Counted from the first letter of the stretch, positions 24,426 through 34,865 are shown. The stretch is 64,000 bases of DNA from Bin80 sp965219915 (GCA_965219915.1 OZ244794.1:124001-188000), one strand, 5' to 3'. Program-made: numbers and translations. Notes: generated from the sequence alone by a model not told the origin.

Positions 24426-26464
24426 ACGTCAGAGACCAGATACTCAGCCGAATGTACATAGTACTGACAAGTCTTGCAGTACTACCGTTCATCATTCTTG
24501 GGCAGTTGGTCTGGCTGCAGGTCGACCAAGGCGATGATCTGCGCGAAGCAGGACTGCGTCAGGCACAGTCTCAAGAGCTGTTGCCGCCCAAACGGGGAGA
24601 CATTGTAGACGCCGCCGAGCGTGCACTGGTCGTGAATTCACCAAAATATGACCTTGCGCTGGACCCCACTGTACCTGGGTTTGAGGCACAGAAAGATGAC
24701 TTCCTGCGTCGCCTGGCGACTTTGACTGGAACGTCAAGTACGCAACTGCACCGGCGAATTGATCGCCGAAACAGTAAGCAGTTTGTAAGATTGGTCAACC
24801 TGACCCCCGAGCAACGCACAGAAATAGATTCGTGGAATGTCCCCGGCGTACTGCTGGAGGAGCGATTCCAGCGTCGATACGTCTATGGTCAAACCGCAGC
24901 CCATGTCCTAGGGCACGTAGATGTTGACGGGATAGGCAGAGCGGGACTGGAACTGGAGTACGATGAATTCCTGCAGGGAAAGCCGGGGAGGCGCACGCTC
25001 CTTCGTGATCGTCGGGGATACCGCCGAATTGATGCAGCCGGTATCGATATCCCACCCAGAGACGGGCAAATGCTGGTGCTTACCATTGATCTCATCCGGC
25101 AAACCATCATGGAAGAGGAGCTGGCTGCCGGCGTGGCGGAGGCGCGTGCCAATCGCGGAAGCGCGATCGCGGTTGACCCTCATACCGGAGCGATTCTAGC
25201 CATAGCCAATGTCCCCACCTTTGACCCGAATGTTCCGCTGAACGCCCCAATGTATGCCTGGCGCAACAGTGCCATTACTGACCGTCTGGAGCCCGGGTCG
25301 TCCTTCAAACTGATCGGCGCCTCCGCGGCACTGGAGACAGGGGTTACCTCAATGGATCGCCTTGTTAACACCGGCGACGGTGAACTCGTACTTGACGGGC
25401 GCACGCTGCACGATGTGCACCCCCACGGAGAAATCTCATTTAGTGAGGTGATCTCAAAAAGCAGTAATGTGGGAATGGCGCTTACAGCACAACGAATGTC
25501 GGCAGAGCATCTGTACCGGTATGCGCGCAATTACGGGTTTGGACAAAAAACCTGGATAGATCTTCCAGGAGAGGTTGCAGGCTTGCTCAAACGGGTCAAC
25601 CGGTGGAGCAGGACTACAAAAGCTTCCCTCACTATTGGCTACGAAGTAGACGTTACGCCGTTGCAGATGGTTATGGCATACGCAGCGTTGGCCAACGGCG
25701 GTCTGCTACGTCAGCCATATGTTGTATCTGAGCGCCGCGATGTCACCGGGGAAGAAGTGCTTTGGCGTGCAGCAGATGATCCAGCAAGGACCGATTCCAT
25801 TCGACGCGTACTTAAGCCGGAAACGGTGCAGACATTGTTGCCGGCCTTTATTAATGTAGTCCTAGAAGGAACCGCACAACAAGCACAGACGGAGGAATTC
25901 ACTATTGCCGGAAAGACGGGAACCGCACGCAAAGTGATCCACGGACGCTACAGCAACCGTTACCGAGCAACATTCGTCGGATTTTATCCAGCGGAGGATC
26001 CACAAGTGGCAATGATTGTGGTTCTGGACGAGCCCAGGACGAGTATTTATGGCGGACAGGTGGCTGCGCCCATATTCAAGCGGATAGCCGAGCGCTGGAT
26101 AGCAACTTTTGATCCTCCAACCCCTTTGACGCCTGCCCCCGACCCTCCCCGTCCGCTAGAAAAACTGGTCCGGCAAGCATGGGCGCAACAGGGGCCTTCA
26201 ATGCGCTCGCCCGCCTATACACGTTTGGCATCTGAACACGCAAAAACCGTACGAACCAGAAACGATGCATCGACGCCTTCATCTTCATTGATCCGCACAT
26301 CAGAGGTTATGCCCGATGTGATTGGCCTGGATGCGCGAGCAGCATGGTTTCGCTTGGCTGCGAAAGGATTTCACGTGCAGTTGAGCGGACAGGGCCAGGT
26401 GGTAGCGCAATCACCTGAGCCGGGAGCTCTGGTTGACACAAAGGTAGTACTCCAGCTGCAATAG
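24422..26464 (+). CDS. ftsI: Penicillin-binding protein 3 / FtsI with PASTA domain
   Basis: The 680-residue product is a class B penicillin-binding protein with an N-terminal membrane helix (about 10-32), a pedestal domain, and a transpeptidase domain with S293-S-F-K296, the SSN triad (S-K-S-S-N) and K-T-G (AGKTGTAR). A single PASTA-like domain occupies about residues 624-680 (VMPDVIGLDARAAWF onward). It cross-links septal peptidoglycan with FtsW. The PASTA tail is common in Bacteroidota and Gram-positives but absent from E. coli FtsI. The start overlaps ftsL by 4 bp. Confidence 0.94.
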   Translation: MNVRDQILSRMYIVLTSLAVLPFIILGQLVWLQVDQGDDLREAGLRQAQSQELLPPKRGDIVDAAERALVVNSPKYDLALDPTVPGFEAQKDDFLRRLATLTGTSSTQLHRRIDRRNSKQFVRLVNLTPEQRTEIDSWNVPGVLLEERFQRRYVYGQTAAHVLGHVDVDGIGRAGLELEYDEFLQGKPGRRTLLRDRRGYRRIDAAGIDIPPRDGQMLVLTIDLIRQTIMEEELAAGVAEARANRGSAIAVDPHTGAILAIANVPTFDPNVPLNAPMYAWRNSAITDRLEPGSSFKLIGASAALETGVTSMDRLVNTGDGELVLDGRTLHDVHPHGEISFSEVISKSSNVGMALTAQRMSAEHLYRYARNYGFGQKTWIDLPGEVAGLLKRVNRWSRTTKASLTIGYEVDVTPLQMVMAYAALANGGLLRQPYVVSERRDVTGEEVLWRAADDPARTDSIRRVLKPETVQTLLPAFINVVLEGTAQQAQTEEFTIAGKTGTARKVIHGRYSNRYRATFVGFYPAEDPQVAMIVVLDEPRTSIYGGQVAAPIFKRIAERWIATFDPPTPLTPAPDPPRPLEKLVRQAWAQQGPSMRSPAYTRLASEHAKTVRTRNDASTPSSSLIRTSEVMPDVIGLDARAAWFRLAAKGFHVQLSGQGQVVAQSPEPGALVDTKVVLQLQ

Positions 26465-26465
26465 A

Positions 26466-27938
26466 ATGAACTGGTCCGATCTACATATCCGATTGACCAG
26501 AGCGGGGCTTTCTGCCGACGGCACCGCGCATGTGCCGGAAACAGCTGTCACCGGGGTTACGCAGGATAGCCGAAAGGTGCGGCCGGGATACGTCTTCGTG
26601 GCTGTGCGTGGGCACCAGGCTGACGGACATACTTACATCCGGCACGCACTGGAGGCGGGGGCCCGGATTATTGTTTGTGAAAAAGTTCCGAAGGAAGTTG
26701 ACAACGCTGTGCAGGTGCGGGATACACGAAAAGCTGCCGCCGTGATTGCGGCGGCATTTTATGGAGACCCAGCCCGTTCTCTGCATCTGACGGGGGTAAC
26801 CGGTACAAACGGAAAAACAACTACTAGTACTCTTATACGCCATGTACTGGAGCATACGGGCACACCCACGGGCCTGGTAGGGACCGTGACCTGCCTGACT
26901 GGACAAACCACATATACATCTACACTCACGACCCCTGACGCTACCGAACTTCAGCCGATGCTGGCGCAAATGGTGGATTCTGGCTGCAAAGCGTGTGTGA
27001 TTGAGGTGTCATCGCATGCCCTGGACCAGTGCCGCACCACTACACTCGATTTCTCGGTTGGCGTGTTCACCAATCTGATGCACGACCATCTCGATTACCA
27101 CGGAACGATGGAGCGGTATTTGGCCGCGAAGAAGCGTCTGTTTGACGGTCTAGACTCCAGTGCTGTGGCGGTCTACAATCAGGATGATGCCGCGGGCGAG
27201 CGTATGATCCAGAATACACGGGCGGCCCGCTTTTCATACGGCCAGGACCCGAATTCGGATATTCAGTTCAGTGTCGTACAGGATACTCCGCGCGGACTCA
27301 GATTGTGCTTGGACGGCCAAACCAGTTCATTTCGTTTGGTAGGTCACTTTAATGCTTACAACCTGGCAGCTGCGTATGGTGCAGCCCGGGCCACCGGGCT
27401 ACCCGGAGCAGATGTAATTGAAGCGCTGGCGGAAGCACCCCCGGTTGACGGTCGGTTTGAGCAATATCTGTGTGATGACGATACGCGTGTTATCATTGAT
27501 TTCGCACACACCCCCGATGCCCTGGAACAATCACTACGGGCAGCCCGGCATATGCGTGAAAGACCTGCCCGTTTGTGGTGTGTATTCGGGTGTGGGGGCA
27601 ATCGGGATCAGGTGAAGCGCCCTCTCATGGGTGCCGTTGCTGAACGGCTGGCAGACCAGGTTGTAGTCACGAACGATAATCCCAGGGATGAATCTCCCAA
27701 GGCAATAGCTGAGGCAATCCTCTCCGGCATGCTGCACCCGAATAGGGTACAGGTGATCCCCTCCAGACCCGAAGCAATACGCTATGTCGCGCAAGAATGC
27801 GAGACCGGGGATATTGTGCTCGTCGCCGGCAAAGGTCATGAGTCAGTCCAAACCGAAAAGGGCGTCCAGACCAGGATGAGAGATCAGAACCTGGTCCAGG
27901 ATGCATTCGCCCCGCGTAATCCACAACCAGCCATCTGA
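26466..27938 (+). CDS. murE: UDP-MurNAc-tripeptide synthetase MurE
   Basis: The 490-residue product has the Mur ligase ATP site G-T-N-G-K-T-T-T (about 116-123) and the substrate-selecting motif D404-N-P-R407. DNPR is the signature of enzymes that add meso-diaminopimelate rather than lysine, so the wall is predicted to be of the mDAP type. The gene starts 1 bp after ftsI. The next gene is mraY, not murF as in many dcw clusters. Confidence 0.96.
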   Translation: MNWSDLHIRLTRAGLSADGTAHVPETAVTGVTQDSRKVRPGYVFVAVRGHQADGHTYIRHALEAGARIIVCEKVPKEVDNAVQVRDTRKAAAVIAAAFYGDPARSLHLTGVTGTNGKTTTSTLIRHVLEHTGTPTGLVGTVTCLTGQTTYTSTLTTPDATELQPMLAQMVDSGCKACVIEVSSHALDQCRTTTLDFSVGVFTNLMHDHLDYHGTMERYLAAKKRLFDGLDSSAVAVYNQDDAAGERMIQNTRAARFSYGQDPNSDIQFSVVQDTPRGLRLCLDGQTSSFRLVGHFNAYNLAAAYGAARATGLPGADVIEALAEAPPVDGRFEQYLCDDDTRVIIDFAHTPDALEQSLRAARHMRERPARLWCVFGCGGNRDQVKRPLMGAVAERLADQVVVTNDNPRDESPKAIAEAILSGMLHPNRVQVIPSRPEAIRYVAQECETGDIVLVAGKGHESVQTEKGVQTRMRDQNLVQDAFAPRNPQPAI

Positions 27939-27942
27939 AGCA

Positions 27943-29103
27943 ATGCTCTACTTCATACTGCAGTGGCTGGAATCGGCATTTAGTCCACCGGGATTTCAGG
28001 TGGTTGAGTTCATCACTGTGCGGGCAACGCTGGCGGCGATTACCGCCTTTCTCATCGCAATGGTGATCGGGCCGCGCGTGATTGACTGGCTCAAACGCAA
28101 ACAGCTTGGTGAAGAAGTGCGCACGGTGCTGAACCCCAGTCTGGTGGATCACTCGCATAAGAACGGAACCCCGACGATGGGAGGGATCATCATTATTAGT
28201 GCAATCGTGATTTCTACCCTGTTGTGGGGGGATCTGCGTGAGATCTACGTCTGGCTTATCGTGATTGCCATCCTCTGGATGGGCGTGTTCGGGTTCGCAG
28301 ATGATTACGTAAAAACGGTTCGCAAGGATAAAAATGGTCTGGCTCCACGCATGAAAATAATCGGGCAGGCGGGGCTTGGGCTGCTTATTGGAAGTGTGTT
28401 GTACTTCCATCCGAAATTTGCAGAGACACGCGCGGTAACCGATCTGCCGTTCTTCCAGGATTGGCATTTAGATTATAACGTGCTGGGAAATCTGTTTATG
28501 GACGGGGCTGACCTGGGGTGGGTTCTGTTCATTCCAATGAGCGTTTTCGTGGTCACTGCGACCTCAAATGCCGTCAATCTGACGGACGGCCTGGATGGTC
28601 TTGCTGCCGGGGTCAGTGCAATCGTGGCACTGGGGCTGGTGGTGTTGTGTTACGTAGCCGGGCATGCGGGTTTTTCCTCGTACCTGGGAGTAACACACTT
28701 GAATGGCGCAGGCGAGTTGACCATATTCGTGTCTGCCATGGTCACCGCATGTCTGGGGTTTTTGTGGTTTAACAGTTACCCGGCAACGGTCTTTATGGGA
28801 GATACCGGGGCACTGGCCCTGGGAGCGGCAATCGCGGTGCTGTCCCTTATGGTCAAGAAGGAGTTGTTGTTGCCACTTTTGTGTGCAGTCTTCTTCATGG
28901 AGACAGTATCGGTCATTATGCAGACCACCTATTTCCGCTATACTCGTCGAAAGACCGGAACGGGCAAGCGGATATTTCTTATAGCGCCTCTTCACCACCA
29001 CTATGAGGGACAGGGGATGCATGAGGCCAAGATTGTCACCCGTTTCTGGTTAGTAACTGTGATCACGGTACTGGCTACTGTGCTTTCTCTCCGAATCCGA
29101 TAA
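27943..29103 (+). CDS. mraY: Phospho-MurNAc-pentapeptide transferase MraY
   Basis: Started at the ATG 4 bp after murE the product is 386 residues; an upstream frame overlaps murE but gives an unnatural N-terminus. It is a polytopic enzyme with about ten membrane helices. The conserved cytoplasmic loops are FADDYVK (Asp pair near residue 117), the asparagine-rich NAVNLTDGLDGLA, and the C-terminal HHHYE histidine cluster. It transfers phospho-MurNAc-pentapeptide to undecaprenyl phosphate, making lipid I. It overlaps murD by 1 bp (TAATG). Confidence 0.96.
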   Translation: MLYFILQWLESAFSPPGFQVVEFITVRATLAAITAFLIAMVIGPRVIDWLKRKQLGEEVRTVLNPSLVDHSHKNGTPTMGGIIIISAIVISTLLWGDLREIYVWLIVIAILWMGVFGFADDYVKTVRKDKNGLAPRMKIIGQAGLGLLIGSVLYFHPKFAETRAVTDLPFFQDWHLDYNVLGNLFMDGADLGWVLFIPMSVFVVTATSNAVNLTDGLDGLAAGVSAIVALGLVVLCYVAGHAGFSSYLGVTHLNGAGELTIFVSAMVTACLGFLWFNSYPATVFMGDTGALALGAAIAVLSLMVKKELLLPLLCAVFFMETVSVIMQTTYFRYTRRKTGTGKRIFLIAPLHHHYEGQGMHEAKIVTRFWLVTVITVLATVLSLRIR

Positions 29104-30455
29104 TGCAAGAGCAAACAGTCAAGGGTAAACGAGTAACCGTTTTGGGAGCAGCCCGAAGCGGCTTGGCGGTGACCAAATTACTGGTACGGGCAGGCGCCCG
29201 TGTGATGCTCTCCGACAGCGGTCCGATAGATCCTGCAACCGTGAGCTGGTGCGAAGAGCACGACGTCGTCGTGGAAGCCAACGGACATACCAAGGCTACA
29301 TTATCAGCAGACTTTCTGGTTGTGAGCCCAGGTGTGCCAAGTACAGCACCACCGGTCCAGGAAGCATTGACCCTGGGACTCCCGGTATACTCTGAACTGG
29401 AGATCGCATCTCGATACGCCAAAGGGCAGATAATCGCCATCACCGGAACCAATGGGAAAACAACCACAACCTCGCTCATAGGTCACATGATGAAGACCGC
29501 GGACCGGAGGGTGGTTGTTGCAGGAAATATTGGCAGCCCGCTCTCAGATCACGTGAAAGAGTTGCGGCGAGATTCCGTTTTGGTATTAGAGGTATCCAGT
29601 TTCCAACTGGATCATGCTGATTCGTTTTGCCCAAACGTGAGCGTGGTATTGAACATTACCCCCGATCACCTGGATCGATACGGTGGCAGCTTCGAGCGCT
29701 ATGCAGAAAGTAAACTACGCATCTACGAAAATCAGTCGACCGGCGATGTGGTGGTTTACAATTATGATGATACGCTCGTGCGTGAGCGTGTAGAGCATTT
29801 TGTGACAGTTTCTGACGTGCGGGGACTGCCCTTCAGCAGACAGGTTCATCTATCAAACGGGGCCAGTGCTATTGAGGGTTTTATCAGGCTGCAGGAAAGA
29901 ACACTTCTGCGGACGGACGAATTGGGAATACCTGGTCCGCACAATGTTGGCAATTCGCTGGCAGCAGCTCTCGCAGGTCAGGCTGCCGGACTTTCAGACG
30001 AGGTGCTGCGGGAAAGTCTGCGAGGATTCACCGGTGTAGATCACCGGTTGGAGATTGTACGCCGTGTCAAGGGAGTCACCTATGTGAATGATTCCAAAGC
30101 GACCAACGTGAACGCGGTCTGGTATGCGCTGCAGAGCTTCAAAGCACCGATCATATTGCTGGTCGGGGGCCGGGATAAAGGCAACGATTATGAGATACTC
30201 AAACCCCTTATAACCAGCAAGGTACCGATCCTGATCGCATTTGGCGAAAGTGCACCCCAGGTGATGAAGGAGCTTGGACCGTGCAGCAATAGCGCGATGG
30301 AGGTAAACACGCTGGACGAGGCGACGCAGGCAGCGCGCGATTGTGCCCAGGCTGGCGATGTTGTGCTCCTGAGCCCGGCATGTTCCTCCTTTGATCTCTT
30401 CAGCAACTACGAGGAAAGGGGCATGAGATTCAAAAGCATTGTCGAAGGTTTCTAG
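29103..30455 (+). CDS. murD: UDP-MurNAc-L-alanine:D-glutamate ligase MurD
   Basis: The 450-residue product carries the N-terminal Rossmann segment VLGAARSGLAV, the ATP site G-T-N-G-K-T-T-T-T (about 117-125), LEVSSFQLD and the C-terminal LLVGGRDKG. MurD adds D-glutamate to UDP-MurNAc-L-Ala in the cytoplasm. It begins within the mraY stop codon and ends 3 bp before ftsW, so translation is probably coupled. Confidence 0.95.
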   Translation: MQEQTVKGKRVTVLGAARSGLAVTKLLVRAGARVMLSDSGPIDPATVSWCEEHDVVVEANGHTKATLSADFLVVSPGVPSTAPPVQEALTLGLPVYSELEIASRYAKGQIIAITGTNGKTTTTSLIGHMMKTADRRVVVAGNIGSPLSDHVKELRRDSVLVLEVSSFQLDHADSFCPNVSVVLNITPDHLDRYGGSFERYAESKLRIYENQSTGDVVVYNYDDTLVRERVEHFVTVSDVRGLPFSRQVHLSNGASAIEGFIRLQERTLLRTDELGIPGPHNVGNSLAAALAGQAAGLSDEVLRESLRGFTGVDHRLEIVRRVKGVTYVNDSKATNVNAVWYALQSFKAPIILLVGGRDKGNDYEILKPLITSKVPILIAFGESAPQVMKELGPCSNSAMEVNTLDEATQAARDCAQAGDVVLLSPACSSFDLFSNYEERGMRFKSIVEGF

Positions 30456-30458
30456 CAC

Positions 30459-31613
30459 ATGAACGGTCTACTCAAGATATTTCCCCGACATTTGCGGAAT
30501 CAGCATCCACTGGACAAGTATGTCCTGTGGATCGCGCTCGTGCTGTCGGCAGTTGGGATCATGGCCGTGTATAGTGCTATCGCTTTCCTGGCTGAGGTTA
30601 AAGCGGGCGGGGATACCGAACTGTTTCTTGTGCGTCATTCGTTGCGCGTAGGGCTTGCACTGATAGCGTTGGCTGTATTCAGCATGGTTGATTACCACCA
30701 TCTGGCAAGGTGGTCCAGGTTTTTGTTGATCGGCTCACTCCTATTACTCGTGTTCGTACGGATATTCGGAGTGACCTATGGAGGTGCCACGCGTGCATTC
30801 CATTTTGGAATGGTAAGCGTGCAGCCATCTGACTTGGCCAAGATCTCGCTTATCCTGTATATCGCCGTACTTCTGGTGCGCAAACAGACCTACATTCAGA
30901 GCTTCTCCCGAACATTTCTGCCGTTGTCATTGTGGATATTTGCTACAGTTGGACTGATCGGTCTTGAGGATGTGTCAACCGCATTTCTCGTATTGGTTTC
31001 GGTGATGCTCATGGCGTACGTAGGGCGTTTCAGTCTGCGCTACATTGGCACTATGGGGGCCGTTGCCGCCATCTTTGCAACTCTGATGTTGCTTGGCTCG
31101 CCGAATCGGGCACAGCGGTTGGAGTCTTATCTCGGTGTGAAAATCTTCCCGCACTCAGAAGAGGTAGAGACTCTCAGCGTGCAGGCCGAGGGATACCAGG
31201 CCCGGCAGGCACACATTGCGCTGGCCATGGGAGGATTGACCGGTCGCGGACCCGGAAAGAGCGTGCAACGCGATTTTCTCCCGGCCCCGTACAACGACTT
31301 TATTTTCGCCATCATTACCGAGGAATACGGACTGCTGGGGGGAGTTGCGCTCCTGGCACTGTTCGTAGTTCTGCTTTTTCGAGGGTTTTTGCGCATTGCC
31401 CGCCACGCAACGGATCCACTTGGGCTCTTTGTTGCCGTCGGCTGTACGGTGATCCTTACGCTGTATGGTTTTGTACATGCGGGGGTTGCCGTGGGGCTTT
31501 TGCCGGTTACGGGGCTTCCCCTCCCATTGGTTTCCTATGGTGGTACCTCCATGATTTCGGCAGGGACCCTTCTGGGGATTCTGTTGAACATTTCGCGACA
31601 GATAGAGCGATGA
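30459..31613 (+). CDS. ftsW: Septal peptidoglycan polymerase FtsW
   Basis: The 384-residue product belongs to the SEDS family with about ten membrane helices. The family landmarks are visible: the GGATRAFHFG-type loop with QPSDLAKISLI, the GRGPGKSVQ loop, the NDFIFAIITEEYG segment and the C-terminal LPLVSYGGTSM. It polymerises lipid II glycans at the septum in a complex with FtsI. RodA is the related elongation enzyme, but the position in the dcw cluster points to FtsW. It overlaps murG by 4 bp. Confidence 0.94.
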   Translation: MNGLLKIFPRHLRNQHPLDKYVLWIALVLSAVGIMAVYSAIAFLAEVKAGGDTELFLVRHSLRVGLALIALAVFSMVDYHHLARWSRFLLIGSLLLLVFVRIFGVTYGGATRAFHFGMVSVQPSDLAKISLILYIAVLLVRKQTYIQSFSRTFLPLSLWIFATVGLIGLEDVSTAFLVLVSVMLMAYVGRFSLRYIGTMGAVAAIFATLMLLGSPNRAQRLESYLGVKIFPHSEEVETLSVQAEGYQARQAHIALAMGGLTGRGPGKSVQRDFLPAPYNDFIFAIITEEYGLLGGVALLALFVVLLFRGFLRIARHATDPLGLFVAVGCTVILTLYGFVHAGVAVGLLPVTGLPLPLVSYGGTSMISAGTLLGILLNISRQIER

Positions 31614-32713
31614 CTAGAACTCCACGCGTGTTATTTGCCGGCGGCGGCACAGGCGGTCACGTTTATCCTGCGATAGCTATCGCGCAGGCAATACGTTCGC
31701 TGGTGCCGACGAGTGCAATTGCGTTTGCGGGTACCCGTGACCATCTCGAATGGCGCGCCGTACCGGAGGCGGGGTTTGAAATCCATCCAATCACGATCAG
31801 TGGATTTCATCGCAAACAACCACTGCGCAATGTAGGCTTACCGCTTAAGCTGGCTACAGGGCTATGGCAGAGCTACCAGTTAGTGAATGATTTTGATGCC
31901 GATGTCGCTGTTGGAACTGGCGGATATGTATCGGGGCCAGTATTGTGGGCTGCCGGTATGCGTGGAAGGCCAATTGTTGCCCAGGAGCAGAACGCGTATG
32001 CAGGGGTAACCAATCGAATTCTCGGACGCAGGGCAGCCCAGGTTCACATCGCTTTTAAAGAGGCGGAAAGCTGGTTTCCGGAAGGCCGCTGTAGAATCAG
32101 CGGGAATCCCGTACGACGGGAGTTAACTGCTACCTCACGCGAAGCCAGCCGGAAGGCCCTCAAGTTGCCCAGGAATGCAAAAGTTTTGTTCGTATTCGGA
32201 GGATCGCTGGGCAGTCAATCCATCAATGAAGCAATGGCCCAGGTTGCGGACAGAATTCTGTCGGATCCAGATGTTCACATCATCTGGCAAACTGGAGCGC
32301 TTTACTACAACCGGATGCGGAAAAAAGAGCGCCCACGCCTCAGGGTCCTGCAGTATGTGGATCGAATGGATCTGGCGTATGCAGCCTGTGACTTGGTTTT
32401 GGCACGGGCAGGTGCGCTTACATGCAGCGAGCTATTGTGCACCTCTACGCCTGCCATTCTCGTGCCGTCAGCACATGTTGCAGAGGATCACCAGACTAAG
32501 AATGCTCGCAGCATGGAGCGCATGGGGGCGGCAATATATATGCCGGAAGAGGAGCTGTTGAACGCACTGGTCACACGGGTTCCCGAACTCCTGGCTAACC
32601 CCGAACAAAGATCAAGAATGGCTGCTGAAGCACAAAAAGCCGCTAAACCGGAAGCTGCCATGACCATCGCAAAAGATATTCTGGCACTCGTTGGATGGGA
32701 GGGACAGGCATGA
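31610..32713 (+). CDS. murG: Lipid II synthase MurG
   Basis: The 367-residue product begins with the glycine-rich GGGTGGHVYPA (about 11-21), has the second glycine-rich GGSLGSQSINE near residue 199 and the substrate-binding ARAGALTCSEL near 266. It is a GT-B glycosyltransferase on the inner face of the membrane that adds GlcNAc from UDP-GlcNAc to lipid I. The start overlaps the ftsW stop (ATGA), and its own stop overlaps murC in the same way. Confidence 0.96.
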   Translation: MTRTPRVLFAGGGTGGHVYPAIAIAQAIRSLVPTSAIAFAGTRDHLEWRAVPEAGFEIHPITISGFHRKQPLRNVGLPLKLATGLWQSYQLVNDFDADVAVGTGGYVSGPVLWAAGMRGRPIVAQEQNAYAGVTNRILGRRAAQVHIAFKEAESWFPEGRCRISGNPVRRELTATSREASRKALKLPRNAKVLFVFGGSLGSQSINEAMAQVADRILSDPDVHIIWQTGALYYNRMRKKERPRLRVLQYVDRMDLAYAACDLVLARAGALTCSELLCTSTPAILVPSAHVAEDHQTKNARSMERMGAAIYMPEEELLNALVTRVPELLANPEQRSRMAAEAQKAAKPEAAMTIAKDILALVGWEGQA

Positions 32714-34119
32714 ATTCTAAGCGACGACAACCTATGCTTGGACGTATCCGTCATGTACACATGGTGGGAATCGGAGGTATCGGGATGAGCTCGATTGCCG
32801 CGGTACTTTTGTCCCGGGGATACCGGGTCACAGGTTCAGATTTATGTCTGAGCGAACTGACGGACAAGCTCGTAGCTGACGGAGCGACGGTGTATGAAGG
32901 TCACGACCGGAAACACGTAACGGGGGCAGGCGTGGTCGTCTATTCGTCTGCTGTGGATGTGAGTGAGAACCCCGAAACCCAAGCAGCGGCCGCCGCCCGC
33001 ATTCCGTTGATCTCCAGATCGGAAATGCTCGGAGAGCTCATGCGCATGAAGTATGGTGTAGGAATCGCAGGCACGCACGGAAAGACCACCACAACCAGCA
33101 TGGTGGGCCGGGTTGTGACAGAAGGCGGATTCGATCCCACTATTATAGTTGGAGGTAAGGTAGCTGAAATAAACACTAATGCGGTCAGTGGCGAAGGTGA
33201 CATTATCGTGATTGAAGCAGATGAATATGATCGTGCCTTTTTGCGGTTAACCCCTGCCCTGGCGGTAATTACTACGATTGAGTCTGAACACCTGGACACG
33301 TACGGAAACCTCGGCGAAGTTTACGAAGCGTTTACGGCGTTTGCGACCAGTGTGCCCTTTTTTGGGGCCGCGATTGTTTGTCTGGACGACCCCGGCGTAC
33401 AGGCCATCATTGGCGACATTGATCGAAGGGTGATGACTTACGGTACTGCGCGGCAAGCCATGGTTCGGGCCGAAGGGATTGTGCAGCAAGGCATGACCAT
33501 GCAGTTTGACGTGGTGGTGTTTGGCCGTCGACAGGGATCCATTACCCTTCGGGCCCTCGGACTGCACAATGTGCGTAATGCGTTGGCTGCGATTGCTGTA
33601 GGGGTAGAGCTGGAGATTGATTTCGATCGTATCAAAGCAGGCCTGGAACGCTTCGCCGGTGTGCATAGGCGGTTTCAGTTACTGGGGAAGGCGCACGGCA
33701 TCCTGGTAATTGACGACTACGCTCATCATCCGACCGAGATTACTGCTACACTGAGTGCCGCAAATGAAGGTTATCCTGATCGGCGGATTGTGGCAGTTTT
33801 TCAGCCGCACCTGTACTCGCGAACCAACGATTTCAAGGAGGAATTCGCGCGTGCATTCTTCAACGCGGACGTGATGATCGTAACGGAGATTTATCCCGCT
33901 CGCGAAAAACCAATCGCCGGAGTGACTGGCAAATTGATTGCGGATTTGGCGGCAGCTCGCGGGCATCTTGATGCCCGATGGGCGAAGAAAAAAGATTTGT
34001 TGCCGGTTCTGCACGAATTGGCTAAGCCGGGCGATGTGGTACTGTTCATGGGAGCAGGAGACATTTGGCGCGTTGCCAGACAATACACTGAAGAGCTGTG
34101 CAAGGATGCAGCTGCCTAA
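32710..34119 (+). CDS. murC: UDP-MurNAc:L-alanine ligase MurC
   Basis: The start at 32710 gives MNSKRR and the ATGA overlap with murG, with GGGAGGG 6-12 nt upstream; the product is 469 residues. HMVGIGGIGMSS at the N-terminus, the ATP site G-T-H-G-K-T-T-T (about residue 120) and DDYAHHPTE are diagnostic for MurC. It adds the first residue, L-alanine, to UDP-MurNAc. murB and ddl, sometimes fused or adjacent, are not present. Confidence 0.96.
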   Translation: MNSKRRQPMLGRIRHVHMVGIGGIGMSSIAAVLLSRGYRVTGSDLCLSELTDKLVADGATVYEGHDRKHVTGAGVVVYSSAVDVSENPETQAAAAARIPLISRSEMLGELMRMKYGVGIAGTHGKTTTTSMVGRVVTEGGFDPTIIVGGKVAEINTNAVSGEGDIIVIEADEYDRAFLRLTPALAVITTIESEHLDTYGNLGEVYEAFTAFATSVPFFGAAIVCLDDPGVQAIIGDIDRRVMTYGTARQAMVRAEGIVQQGMTMQFDVVVFGRRQGSITLRALGLHNVRNALAAIAVGVELEIDFDRIKAGLERFAGVHRRFQLLGKAHGILVIDDYAHHPTEITATLSAANEGYPDRRIVAVFQPHLYSRTNDFKEEFARAFFNADVMIVTEIYPAREKPIAGVTGKLIADLAAARGHLDARWAKKKDLLPVLHELAKPGDVVLFMGAGDIWRVARQYTEELCKDAAA

Positions 34120-34121
34120 TA

Positions 34122-34844
34122 ATGATGCAAGGAAAGCGTAAACGAACTTGGTTCGCACTCTTGGTGATTATTCCGATCTGCCTGGGGGGGGCTATGGGCT
34201 GGAAATACCTGTGGGAACGCCCTTGCGTACGCCTTGAAATTGCGGGAATCCAGTACACCGATACCACTTTGGTGCGCAGTCTGGTGGACAGTACACTTAC
34301 CCCACAAATGATTGTTGATCGGTTACAGAGGCATCCGTGGATTCACAGTGCGCGTGCTGTGTGTTATCCGACGGGCACAACGCATGTGCAGATCTATGAG
34401 CGTGTACCCCGTCTCCTCGTGCTGACCGAGAATGGTGACACAGCTTATTATCTGGACGAATATGGTTACATGATGCCTCCCGCCGCGCACATGGTATTTG
34501 ATGTGCCACTTGTGCGAGGGGTACCCGAGCCTTATCACGCAGTGCATCCTGTGAAGAATGCAGAAGTGCAAAACCTGTTGACACTTTTGCCACGGATTGG
34601 CTCACATATGGACTTCCTTGTATCCGAATTCGAAATAGCAGAGAGCGGCCTGGTCCTGATCGCGAGAGCGATGGGGGGCGATCACACAGCAGTGATACGT
34701 CTCGGATCTGAAGATTGGGAAAAGCGTCTGGATCGCCTGTATGATTTTTGGGACAAGGAGGTAGCAGGACGTGAAGATCGCGTCTTTGATGTCATCGATT
34801 TGCGGTTCAACGGACAGATCATAACGAGAGAAAAATCGGCGTAG
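34122..34844 (+). CDS. ftsQ: Cell division protein FtsQ/DivIB-like
   Basis: With the start 2 bp after the murC stop the product is 240 residues (a second ATG follows immediately). It has a short basic cytoplasmic tail (KRKR), one membrane helix (about 8-26) and a periplasmic POTRA domain: RLEIAGIQYTDTTLVRSLV then LQRHPWIHSARAVCYPTGTTHVQI. The C-terminal beta domain is weakly conserved, as usual. The call rests on topology, the POTRA pattern and the place between murC and ftsA. Confidence 0.85.
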   Translation: MMQGKRKRTWFALLVIIPICLGGAMGWKYLWERPCVRLEIAGIQYTDTTLVRSLVDSTLTPQMIVDRLQRHPWIHSARAVCYPTGTTHVQIYERVPRLLVLTENGDTAYYLDEYGYMMPPAAHMVFDVPLVRGVPEPYHAVHPVKNAEVQNLLTLLPRIGSHMDFLVSEFEIAESGLVLIARAMGGDHTAVIRLGSEDWEKRLDRLYDFWDKEVAGREDRVFDVIDLRFNGQIITREKSA

Positions 34845-34865
34845 CTATTTATAAAACTGCAAGCC